Of a DNA stretch of 38,905 nt, positions 32,175 to 38,905 are shown one piece after another (positions within the stretch are counted from its first letter, which is position 1; each line of letters opens with the position of its first letter). The stretch is taken from positions 1 to 38,905 of the forward strand of contig DATDAQ010000051.1 in assembly GCA_036525295.1 (NCBI GenBank), written 5' to 3'. A program made the position numbers and the translations under genes. The notes under the pieces are model-generated. The model saw only the letters and a list, made by a program, of their open reading frames with translations. It was not told the origin of the DNA and did no database searches. This DNA is from VRUE01 sp036525295. GTDB taxonomy: Bacteria; Actinomycetota; Thermoleophilia; Solirubrobacterales; 70-9.

Positions 32175-32914
32175 GCTGTGTGGAGGTGCCGGCGTGCTCG
32201 GCAGAGTGGAAGCGGAAGGTCGAAGCCGACCATACGCCCGCCGAAGAGGCGCACGCGGAACGTGCCGGCATCGACCTGGACAGCTATCGCCGGGAGGCTT
32301 CGAGGCGCGTGTGCGAGCTGCTGCTCGACAAGCGCATGCAACTGAGGATGCGCCACGACGGACTCGAAGGTTTCATGACTGACGGCTTCTACCGCAACTC
32401 CTTCGACGGCGGCGCCAGCGGCGGCGTGCGGAGCCTGGAGCTGCGAGCGGAGGTCGAGTCGAGGGTTCTCGGGCTGGGACAAGGCGTCGTGGCATCGGAG
32501 CGCCCGATCTACGGTTACCTGCAGGGGACCGACGAGGCCCATAACGCCTTGAACGCCTACGGCTCGGTGCTCCTCGTTCTCGCCGAGGAGCTGATCGATC
32601 GAGCCACGATCGTCTTCGGCGATTCGATTGGCTCCACCTTCCAGGGCAGCAATGCAACCTTCGCCCCGACGCCGGTGGGGGATCCGACTCTGCTCTGCAC
32701 CTTTGCCAGCGCCGACCTATGCTTGGTCAACGATCTGGCCAAGGCGGTCGACCCCGGCTACCCCTATGCCGAGCTGCAGATCTACGGCGGCCTCCGGCCT
32801 CGCGATATCTCTTTCGTTACCTTCTGCGGCAACCGTACGCCCGACCAGACGACGATGATGAACCTGGAGCGAGAGGAAATCCGGTACGAGGTGATCGAGG
32901 GATACCCGGCGTGA
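32171..32914 (+). CDS. DUF3626/phage-ADP-ribosyltransferase-like protein, candidate effector
   Basis: The 247-residue protein (GTG, overlapping the previous stop) shows a pattern that I associate with DUF3626 and related domains in phage head-associated proteins: FYRNSFDGGASGG (Arg75), ERPIYGYL (111-117), YGSVLLVLAEELIDRATIVFGDS (130-152) and YAELQIYGGLRPRDI (E201-x-Q203). The order Arg, Ser/Gly loop, then ExQ is reminiscent of ADP-ribosyltransferases, but this is a hypothesis without structural proof. The N-terminal 60 residues are charged and helical. Its position as third gene of the kinase-receiver operon, followed by a tiny overlapping ORF, would suit a toxin-like effector with a cognate antidote. 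Confidence 0.5.
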   Translation: MSCVEVPACSAEWKRKVEADHTPAEEAHAERAGIDLDSYRREASRRVCELLLDKRMQLRMRHDGLEGFMTDGFYRNSFDGGASGGVRSLELRAEVESRVLGLGQGVVASERPIYGYLQGTDEAHNALNAYGSVLLVLAEELIDRATIVFGDSIGSTFQGSNATFAPTPVGDPTLLCTFASADLCLVNDLAKAVDPGYPYAELQIYGGLRPRDISFVTFCGNRTPDQTTMMNLEREEIRYEVIEGYPA

Positions 32915-33132
32915 GAGTCGTCCTTCAGAGCGAGGGACAGGATGCCTTCATCCTTGAAGGGGAGGGAGGGGAGGAGTGCTTCTACCTGCTCGATCGCCGC
33001 GTCATGTGCCGCTTCGGGCCGGCGTCGCAAGTGAGGCTGACCCGCCACGGGCGGTGGCGTTCCTTTGCCGGACCCGAGGCCCGAGTCCTCGACCTCTTCG
33101 CGAAGGCCGAGGAGGCCCCTCTAGAGCGCTAG
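32911..33132 (+). CDS. 73-aa protein, possible partner or immunity factor
   Basis: This short ORF begins with a GTG that overlaps the stop of the ADP-ribosyltransferase-like gene (GTGA), so its synthesis is tied to that protein. The sequence starts MRVVLQSEGQDAFILEG and continues with alternating hydrophobic and charged residues, suggesting a small beta-rich fold, then a short C-terminal helix (ARVLDLFAKAEEA). I recognise no family. Size, position and coupling are those of an immunity or chaperone-like partner, which is inference. The convergent methyltransferase stop lies 3 nt beyond. Confidence 0.55.
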   Translation: MRVVLQSEGQDAFILEGEGGEECFYLLDRRVMCRFGPASQVRLTRHGRWRSFAGPEARVLDLFAKAEEAPLER

Positions 33133-33135
33133 CGC

Positions 33136-34815
33136 CTAGCGATGCCGCGCTTGGCGGAGGGTGTCGGCGGCACTCGCGAGCCGTTTCACCGCCGCCGCGC
33201 TCATGCCCAGGCCCTCGATCAGGACCCTGCGGTCGGCGAGCGTGCTCGCCTCATCGGCGCCACCGAGGCGGAGGGTTTCCTCCAGCTCGGTGACGAGCTC
33301 GCCGTCGCCGACGACCGCCACCCGCAGTGCCCCGGCGCCGCTTGGCTCGAGCTTCAGGACTCCCCCGCCATAGGTCCGTCCGACGAGCTCCGCGGATAGG
33401 CGGTACAGCGTCGTCCAGGAGGCCACCGCAAGCGCCTCGGCGCTCGAAGGGGTGGGCCGGTCGAGCCAGATCCGGTGGATGGTGTTGGTGCAAGTGGCTC
33501 GAGCGTCGTTGATCGCCAGTCGCGGCGCCTCAGACGCCATGTAGGGCAGAAACAACTCCGGCACCGCAGCGTCCGCGATCGAGTACCAGGGATCGCGTTT
33601 GTCGCAGTGATAACGCTCGTCCAGCGCTTCGGCCTCGCCGGTGGCAATCGTTTCTCGCGCCGCCCTGGACAGCCCCGACTCCCCACGCGGGAAGAGCAGC
33701 AACCGCGACGGCTTCTCGCCCACGTTCGCCTGGTCTGCCGAGCTCCATCGAGGGCCCGTGAGCCAGGCGGCGCGGGACACGATCGGCGCCGATCGCACCC
33801 GCTTGCCCAAAGCCTCCGCCTCCTCCACCGACCGAACGAAGAACGAGTTGGCTCCGGTGACGACACCGATGCGAATCTTTGCCAGCTCACCGAGTCGGAT
33901 GACTCCGTCGGTCGCGCAGGCCTCTTCCCACTCGGCCGCATCTTTGGCCGAGAGGCCCCAGCGCGATCGGAACGCCTCCGAGTCGCCGGCGCGCTCCGCC
34001 TGCTTCGACGAGCGTGCCTTGGGGCGTCGCTTCAGTGCTTCTCCAAGCCCCTTCAGGTTGGCGATGCTGCGGTGGATCACCGGGTCGCCGCCGGGCCTCG
34101 ATCGGTCGATCAGGAGCAGCACGGTCCGCTCTTGGACCCCCTCGAACAGTCGCTGACCGATCCGGACGAGCTGCACCTCTCCCTCCTCACGCGCCAACGC
34201 GTCCAGGAGCGGCCTCGCGTAGTCCGCCTGAAGTACTGAGCCCGGCAGGACCAGCGCCATCCTTCCGCCGCTGGCGAGAAAGGTCACCAGATGCCCACAG
34301 AAGTAGGCCCACGCGTCACTCCGGCCGTTCAGCTTGATCCCCAGTCGCTTTGCGCTTTCGCGCCCACGAGTCACGAGCTCCTCGTCCAACAGGTGGTGGC
34401 GGATGTAGGGCGGGTTGCCCAGAATTGCTTCGAACGGCCCGCCCAGTTGGGCCGCGTCGAGGGACAGAAGATCCGCTGCATACAGATGGCCCTCCGGCAG
34501 TCGCAACCCGGACTCGCGTAGCCGGGTCGGTCCCGCCGGATCGATCTCCACCCCATAGAGCCGTTTGCCCGGGCTTCGCACCCCGTGCTCCAGCAGTTTG
34601 GCCTCCGCCTCGCGAAGGAAAACCCCGTCTCCGTAGCTGGGCTCGAGAACTCGCTTTGGTTCCCGCTCAAGCGCCCAGCCAGCAAGCAGCGCCGCCAGGC
34701 GTGGTGGCGTGTAGTAAACGCCGTTCGCCTTACGAGCGCGCGAGGCGCCGGCCTGAGAGCCGGTTGCGTCGTCGCAGTCGCGGGAACCGATCGTGGCCGG
34801 GGCCGAGCTGCTCAC
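33136..34815 (-). CDS. Eco57I-class N6-adenine DNA methyltransferase
   Basis: The 559-residue protein (GTG start) has the gamma-type adenine methylase order: an N-terminal GVYYTPP (Y34), SAM motif I LEPSYGDGVFL (57-67), GVEID (88-92), catalytic motif IV N134-P-P-Y137 in ILGNPPYIRHHLL, and GGRMALVLPGSVLQADYARPLL. A C-terminal half of more than 250 residues follows, including a likely target-recognition domain (IRIGVVTGANSFFVRS to TNTIHRIWL). No nuclease motif is fused at the N-terminus, so it is a stand-alone methylase rather than a full type IIG enzyme. It faces the defence operon tail to tail (3 nt apart) and probably marks self DNA. Confidence 0.85.
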   Translation of the reverse strand: MSSSAPATIGSRDCDDATGSQAGASRARKANGVYYTPPRLAALLAGWALEREPKRVLEPSYGDGVFLREAEAKLLEHGVRSPGKRLYGVEIDPAGPTRLRESGLRLPEGHLYAADLLSLDAAQLGGPFEAILGNPPYIRHHLLDEELVTRGRESAKRLGIKLNGRSDAWAYFCGHLVTFLASGGRMALVLPGSVLQADYARPLLDALAREEGEVQLVRIGQRLFEGVQERTVLLLIDRSRPGGDPVIHRSIANLKGLGEALKRRPKARSSKQAERAGDSEAFRSRWGLSAKDAAEWEEACATDGVIRLGELAKIRIGVVTGANSFFVRSVEEAEALGKRVRSAPIVSRAAWLTGPRWSSADQANVGEKPSRLLLFPRGESGLSRAARETIATGEAEALDERYHCDKRDPWYSIADAAVPELFLPYMASEAPRLAINDARATCTNTIHRIWLDRPTPSSAEALAVASWTTLYRLSAELVGRTYGGGVLKLEPSGAGALRVAVVGDGELVTELEETLRLGGADEASTLADRRVLIEGLGMSAAAVKRLASAADTLRQARHR

Positions 34816-35177
34816 GCCTCGGCCAGGGTAGTGGATCGTCCTGGCGACCGGGTCGGGGTGGCCCTCGGCGACCGCGCAGCGCTACCGGTCAGCTCGGGGA
34901 TGTAGCGGTTGAACCAGTGAGACCGAAGGCATGGGACCGGCCTTCACAGCCCGCACCAGATGCCACCCCCTGCTCCCCTGGACCAGATGCTTCCCCGGAT
35001 TGCCGATGTCTCGTTGCGCGTCATCGGCCTCTCCTCCTCCACTCCTCGCGCAAGGTCTGAATCGACCTCTCTCGAAGCTCATGTGCCCAGGTGTTGCCCC
35101 ATGGGCCATTTTGAACCCCATTGTCTGCGCTCCAGAAAAAGATAAAAACCCCGCAAATACGGGACTTTCGCGAAATA
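34816..35177. other. Gene-free stretch between the methyltransferase and the tRNA fragment
   Basis: I see no supportable gene in these 362 nt. Open frames on the minus strand, including one ending TWAHELRERSIQTLREEW near 35020-35090, look protein-like for short stretches but have no start signal or known motif; they could be debris of a lost mobility or island gene. The right part (35140-35177) is AT-richer (AAAAAGATAAAAACC), like sequence normally found just beyond a tRNA 3' end. The 150 nt after the tRNA fragment, up to 35371, also hold nothing recognisable. Confidence 0.5.
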
Positions 35178-35217
35178 GCGGGGGCAGGATTCGAACCTAC
35201 GACCTTCCGGTTATGAG
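35178..35217 (-). tRNA. 3' half of a tRNA-Met(CAU) gene, 5' half missing
   Basis: Read on the minus strand, 35217-35178 gives CTCATAA (anticodon loop with CAU), the 3' anticodon strand CCGGA, a variable loop of AGGTC type, a proper T-arm (GTAGG-TTCGAAT-CCTGC) and the acceptor 3' strand CCCCCGC. Upstream of the anticodon loop the sequence does not continue as a tRNA: the anticodon stem pairs poorly, and no D-arm or acceptor 5' strand is present up to 35300. It is therefore a partial copy, as left by integration of an element at a tRNA gene. Confidence 0.8.
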
Positions 35218-35371
35218 CCCGCGGGTCGCGGTTTGAAAGACGAGGAAGGCAAAGTTGGCGCTTGAAAGAGCAATCCAGGCAGAGATCTCGTGGTTCAAAT
35301 ACCGTCCGCGTCAGCATGAAACGCTCAAAGCTCACGACGCTTGGCGACCGGATCCCTCTCGGGACCTTCGC

Positions 35372-36460
35372 ATGAGTGACGAGCTCGTAGCTCTCGCCAC
35401 GCAACTGCTCGGCTACGACACGTCCGAGCCGGACGGGGTGCTGGAAGCGGCCGGGTTCGTCAAAGGCTGGCTCGAGGCACGCGGGATCGAGGCCGCCGGC
35501 GACGAGGTTCGCGGGCTGCCGGTACTGCGCGCCGAGGTGGGTCCCGAGGACGCCCCGACGGTCGTCTTGCACGGGCATCTCGACGTCGTCCCGGGGCTGC
35601 CGGGCCAGTTCGATCCCCGGGTCGAGGGCGACCGGCTGTACGGGCGCGGGGCCTATGACATGAAGGGGGCGCTGGCGGCGATGCTGCTCACCACCGCGGC
35701 GATGCGCGAGCAGGACCAGGTGCGGGTGCGGCTGGGGATCGTCGGCGACGAGGAGTCCGAGGAGGAAGTCGACCGTGGCAGCGACCGGCTCGTCGACAGC
35801 GGCTTCACCGGCGACTTCGCGATCACCGGGGAGCCGACCGACCTGCACATCGGCGTCGAGGCCAAGGGCGTGCTGGCGCTGCGCGTCCAGGTCAGCGGCG
35901 TCGCGGCCCATGGCGCCACCCCCTGGCTGGGCGACAATGCCGTCCTCAGGGCGATCGACGTTTTCCGCAGTATCGAGTCGCTACCGTTCGCTCGGCACAG
36001 CTCTGAGCTGTTCGACCGCCCCTCGATCAACCTCGGCCGGATCGTGGGCGGCGACGCGCTCAACAAGGTGCCCGACCGATGCGCGATCGACGTCGACATT
36101 CGCTACCTGCCCGACCAGGACCCCGCCGACCTGCTGGAGCAGGTGGAGGGTCTCGGTGCGGCCGAGGTCGAGCAGCTCTTCACCCGGCCGCCGGCGGTGG
36201 TGGACCGCGACCTGCCCTATGTGCGGGCGCTGCGCCACGCCGCCACCGAGCACCACGACGGCGAGCCGATGAGCGTCGGCCGCGACGGCGCCTCCGACGC
36301 CGTCTCCTTCCTGCGGGTCGGCGTGCCGGCGGTCGAGTTCGGTCCCGTCGGCGCGGGCCATCACGGGCCCGAGGAGTGGGTCTCGGTCTCCTCCCTGCAC
36401 ACCTACCGGCAGACGCTCGACACTTTCCTGCGCTCGCTCCCTGCCCAGCTCGACGCCTGA
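35372..36460 (+). CDS. M20 family metallopeptidase (ArgE/DapE/CPG2-like)
   Basis: Starting at ATG 35372 the 362-residue protein shows the M20 di-zinc signatures: VVLHGHLDVVPG (metal His and Asp), YGRGAYDMKG, the catalytic-Glu motif GDEESEEE, and the dimerisation domain with AAHGATPWLGDNA. A late GAGHHGPEEWV supplies the last metal His. It would hydrolyse an N-acyl or peptide bond of a small substrate such as acetylornithine or succinyl-diaminopimelate. The exact substrate is not determinable. It is close to the LytR-type gene downstream (6 nt) and likely co-transcribed. The open frame extends upstream toward 35255, but those codons look non-coding. Confidence 0.85.
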   Translation: MSDELVALATQLLGYDTSEPDGVLEAAGFVKGWLEARGIEAAGDEVRGLPVLRAEVGPEDAPTVVLHGHLDVVPGLPGQFDPRVEGDRLYGRGAYDMKGALAAMLLTTAAMREQDQVRVRLGIVGDEESEEEVDRGSDRLVDSGFTGDFAITGEPTDLHIGVEAKGVLALRVQVSGVAAHGATPWLGDNAVLRAIDVFRSIESLPFARHSSELFDRPSINLGRIVGGDALNKVPDRCAIDVDIRYLPDQDPADLLEQVEGLGAAEVEQLFTRPPAVVDRDLPYVRALRHAATEHHDGEPMSVGRDGASDAVSFLRVGVPAVEFGPVGAGHHGPEEWVSVSSLHTYRQTLDTFLRSLPAQLDA

Positions 36461-36466
36461 GCCGCC

Positions 36467-38074
36467 GTGGCTGACACCGGCCTCAGCAAGCCACCGCCCT
36501 CCGGCGACCACGAGCCGCCGCCGAAGCCGAAGCGCTTCTGGTGGCGCTTCACGCTCGGCTCGGTGGTGATCGTCACCACCGTTGCCGCGGCCACCGCCGC
36601 CAGCATCCTCCTCTACGTCGGCAGCATCGCCGACGCCCTCTCGCACAACGACGTGCTGCAGAACAAGGTCCAGCGCGTCCTCGCCAAGACCCAGGGCGGG
36701 GAGCCGCAGAACATCCTCATCATCGGCTCCGACAAGCGGGCCAGCGAACCGGAAGACACGGGCCGCTCCGACACGACGATCCTGCTCCGCCTCGACCCCG
36801 ACAAGAACGCGATCGCGCTGATGTCGATCCCGCGCGACCTGGAGGTCGAGATACCTGGCTGGGGGACCGAAAAGTTCACCGCCGCCTTTGCCTACGGAGG
36901 CCCCAAGCTCACCCTTCAGGTGGTCAAGGAACTGACCGGGCTGCCGATCAACCACGTCGTCAACGTCGACTACCTCGGCTTCGTCCGCGCTGTCTACGCG
37001 ATCGGCTGCGTCTACGTCGACATCGACCGCCGCTACTACCACTCCAACGCGGAATCCTCTGAAGAGTACGCGGAGATCAACGTGCAGCCCGGATACCAGT
37101 TGATGTGCGGGAAAAGGGCGCTGGAGTACGTGCGCTACCGCCACACCGACACCGACATCGTCCGCGCCGCCCGCCAGCAGGACTTCCTCAGCGCCGCCCG
37201 CCAGCGGGTGCCGATCAAGGACCTGGTCCTCGGCAGCAACGAACTGATCGACGTCTTCACCCAGTACACGACCTCCGACATCAGCGACACGAAGGCGATG
37301 CTCGAGGTGCTGGAGCTGTTCATCGCCTCGCGCAACGCGACGATCAACGAGGTCGACTTCCCGGCCGAACTGGGGCCGAGCTTCGTCTACTCCTCGCCGG
37401 AAGCGATCGCCGGCGCCGTCGACAAGTTCCTCGGCATCGAAGCCAGCGGCGGGCCGCGCGGCTCGCTGGACGAGGCAGAGGGCAAGTCGAGCGGCAAGGG
37501 CGAGGGGAAGGCGAAGAAGAGGCCGAAACCGAAGCCGAAGGTCAAGCCCAAGCCGCCCGGCGACGACGGCCTCAGCCCGGCCGGCGAAGCCGGCAAGGCG
37601 GAGGCGAAGGTCGTGGCCCGCAAGGTCAACCACGGCTTCCCGGTCTTCTACCCAAGCCGCCTGCCCCCTGGCGCCGCCTTCGAGGAAAGCGACCCCTACC
37701 TGCACATCCAAGATCCGCGCGTCTACCACTTCAAGGACACCGACGGCAACCGCCACGGCGCCTACCGGATGGTGATCACCCTGGATCTGCCCGACGGCAC
37801 CCACTATTTCGGCATGCAGGGGATACAGGGCTGGAGCGATCCCCCGATCCTCGGCGGTCCGAGCATCGAGCAGGAGATCCGCGGCCGCGACTATGAGATC
37901 TTCCTCGACGGCGACAGGATCAAATTGATCGCCTGGCACCGGGGGGATAACACCTACTGGGTCTCGAACAGTCTGCTGCGGGTGTTGACCAACGACCAGA
38001 TGGTGGGGATGGCACGCTCGGCACAGGTCGTGATTCCGAACAAGAAGCCGAAGAAGGGAAGGGTTCAGCAATGA
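36467..38074 (+). CDS. LytR-CpsA-Psr (LCP) family wall-polymer phosphotransferase
   Basis: The 535-residue protein has a short cytoplasmic N-terminus rich in Pro/Lys, one membrane helix (about residues 28-48), and an external LCP domain: NILIIGSDKR, GRSDTTILLRLDP, LMSIPRDLEVEI, KFTAAFAYGGPKLTLQVV, the PINHVVNVDYLGF motif, and YVRYRHTDTDIVRAARQQDFL with the catalytic and lipid-binding Arg/Asp residues. LCP enzymes attach undecaprenyl-linked glycopolymers to peptidoglycan. A basic PK-rich linker (about 345-365) leads to a second domain of about 160 residues of unknown function (YHFKDTDGNRHGAYRMVI, YEIFLDGDRIKLIAWHRGDN). It fits with ugd downstream and the WecA-type gene as wall-glycan machinery. 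Confidence 0.9.
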   Translation: MADTGLSKPPPSGDHEPPPKPKRFWWRFTLGSVVIVTTVAAATAASILLYVGSIADALSHNDVLQNKVQRVLAKTQGGEPQNILIIGSDKRASEPEDTGRSDTTILLRLDPDKNAIALMSIPRDLEVEIPGWGTEKFTAAFAYGGPKLTLQVVKELTGLPINHVVNVDYLGFVRAVYAIGCVYVDIDRRYYHSNAESSEEYAEINVQPGYQLMCGKRALEYVRYRHTDTDIVRAARQQDFLSAARQRVPIKDLVLGSNELIDVFTQYTTSDISDTKAMLEVLELFIASRNATINEVDFPAELGPSFVYSSPEAIAGAVDKFLGIEASGGPRGSLDEAEGKSSGKGEGKAKKRPKPKPKVKPKPPGDDGLSPAGEAGKAEAKVVARKVNHGFPVFYPSRLPPGAAFEESDPYLHIQDPRVYHFKDTDGNRHGAYRMVITLDLPDGTHYFGMQGIQGWSDPPILGGPSIEQEIRGRDYEIFLDGDRIKLIAWHRGDNTYWVSNSLLRVLTNDQMVGMARSAQVVIPNKKPKKGRVQQ

Positions 38075-38905
38075 CAGGGGATAGAGAGCCGATCGGAGTG
38101 ATTGGAGTCGGTTGGGTCGGCCTGGTGACGGCCGCCTGCTTCGCCGATCTCGGTCACCCCGTGGTCGCGCGCGACATCCTGCCTGAGAAGGTAGAGGCTC
38201 TCTCGCGCGGCGAGACGACGATCCACGAGCCCGGCCTCGAGGAGCTGCTTGCGCGGAACGCCGAGCGGTTGACCTTCACCACGGAGATGGCGCAGGTACT
38301 GGGGGCGGCGCGGCTGCTCTTCGTCTGCGTGGATACGCCGCCGACCCCTTCTGGCGACGCCGACCTCTCCCGGGTGCGCTCGGTCGTCGAGGAGCTGGGT
38401 GCCGGCGGCGAGCACGTGCTGGTGATGAAGAGCACCGTGCCCGCGGGCACCGGCCAGACGATCCGCCGTGAGCTCCCCGGCGTCCCCTACGTCTCCTGCC
38501 CCGAGTTCCTCAAGGAGGGATCGGCGGTCGAGGATTTCCTGCACCCCGACCGGGTGGTAATCGGTGCGGACTCCGGCGACGAGTCCGCCGGCGACGCGGT
38601 GGCCGGCCTCTACGAGCCGCTCGGTGGCGAGATCGTGCGCACGGACGTCGCCAGCGCCGAGATGATCAAGCTCGCCTCCAACGCCTTCCTCGCGACCAAG
38701 ATCTCCTTCATCAACGAGGTGGCGAACCTGTGCGAGGTCGTCGGCGCCGACGTCCAGACCGTGGCGAAGGTGATGGGCCAGGACCGCCGCATCGGGCCGA
38801 AGTTCCTGCACGCCGGGCCCGGTTACGGCGGCTCGTGCTTCCCGAAGGACACGCTGGCGCTCGCCAGCTTCGCCCGCGCGGCCGGCACGCCGTTCCGCCT
38901 GGTCG
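38071..38905 (+). CDS. ugd: UDP-glucose 6-dehydrogenase, 3' end beyond the window
   Basis: The gene starts at ATG 38071, overlapping the LCP stop (ATGA), and runs off the right edge with 278 codons visible. Motifs are IGVIGVGWVGLVTAACFADLG (NAD-binding Rossmann), HEPGLEELL, CVDTPPTPSG, MKSTVPAGT, CPEFLKEGSAVEDFLHPDRVVIG, and the active-site Cys motif GPGYGGSCFPKD near residue 255. It oxidises UDP-glucose to UDP-glucuronate with NAD+. A GDP-mannose or UDP-ManNAc dehydrogenase is a less likely alternative. It supplies uronic acid for wall or capsule polymers, in line with the LCP gene. Confidence 0.9.
   Translation, partial: MTGDREPIGVIGVGWVGLVTAACFADLGHPVVARDILPEKVEALSRGETTIHEPGLEELLARNAERLTFTTEMAQVLGAARLLFVCVDTPPTPSGDADLSRVRSVVEELGAGGEHVLVMKSTVPAGTGQTIRRELPGVPYVSCPEFLKEGSAVEDFLHPDRVVIGADSGDESAGDAVAGLYEPLGGEIVRTDVASAEMIKLASNAFLATKISFINEVANLCEVVGADVQTVAKVMGQDRRIGPKFLHAGPGYGGSCFPKDTLALASFARAAGTPFRLV

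Noticed and set aside
28282..34815. Interpretation as a simple type II restriction-modification pair only
   Set aside because: The overlapping kinase, receiver, ART-like and small genes between nuclease and methylase are not explained by a plain R-M system.
34882..35121. 79-aa minus-strand ORF and overlapping frames near the tRNA fragment, considered as an integrase remnant
   Set aside because: No tyrosine or serine recombinase motif could be recognised; too short to call.
35981..38071. 696-residue antisense open frame over the M20 and LCP genes
   Set aside because: Val/Asp/Gly-rich shadow translation caused by codon bias of the sense genes; no motif.
1..38905. CRISPR arrays, rRNA genes, complete tRNAs, transposase or insertion-sequence ends
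   Set aside because: Scanned by eye on both strands. No regular spaced repeats, rRNA signatures, full cloverleaf or transposase motif was found.

Overview
The window is GC-rich (about two-thirds G+C by eye), dense and rich in GTG starts, with many 1-4 nt stop/start overlaps. Gene content and order point to a deep-branching actinobacterium, most likely class Thermoleophilia (Solirubrobacterales-like). The clues are rpmE-yqhQ(DUF1385)-prfA-prmC-tsaC, then an actinobacterial YrbE permease pair, glyA, a WecA/TagO-type transferase leading into a complete F1Fo ATP synthase operon, and secreted propeller proteins with a Cys-rich tail domain. The taxon is inferred from these patterns, not from a database search.

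Layout. 1-2.8 kb: a terminator, a pair of tiny two-helix membrane proteins, and a convergent GT-C-type membrane glycosyltransferase with a readable near-leaderless promoter. 2.9-5.9 kb: two tandem paralogous secreted beta-propeller proteins. 5.9-9.3 kb: a small ORF, an alpha/beta hydrolase divergent from a TetR regulator, and a membrane GGDEF diguanylate cyclase. 9.3-15 kb: ribosome and translation-factor genes (rpmE, DUF1385, prfA, prmC, tsaC), then two YrbE/MlaE permeases. 15-16.4 kb: a second two-helix gene pair and a lysyl-oxidase-like secreted protein. 16.4-20 kb: glyA, a DUF354 protein and a WecA/TagO-type transferase. 20.1-27.3 kb: atpI-like, atpB, E, F, H, A, G, D and C in the canonical order.

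27.3-35.2 kb is an accessory island that looks like an undescribed defence or conflict system. It begins with an orphan ribbon-helix-helix antitoxin-like gene and a twice-frameshifted XRE gene. A tandem palindromic operator separates these from a compact plus-strand set: an XRE regulator (with a late TAG), a DpnI-like zinc-finger nuclease with a D-X10-Q-X-K core, a large protein with a MORC/MutL-type GHKL ATPase at the N-terminus and a histidine-kinase module at the C-terminus, a receiver-domain protein with a long unknown C-terminus, a DUF3626/ADP-ribosyltransferase-like protein, and a 73-residue partner. The last four genes are joined by TTGA/GTGA overlaps. A convergent Eco57I-class adenine methyltransferase ends 3 nt away. 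At 35178-35217 lies the 3' half of a tRNA-Met(CAU) gene with no 5' half, the type of scar left by tRNA-targeted integration.

35.4-38.9 kb returns to chromosomal genes: an M20 metallopeptidase, a LytR-CpsA-Psr wall-polymer ligase and a UDP-glucose 6-dehydrogenase cut by the window edge. Together with the WecA-type and GT-C genes, the last two suggest cell-wall polysaccharide assembly.
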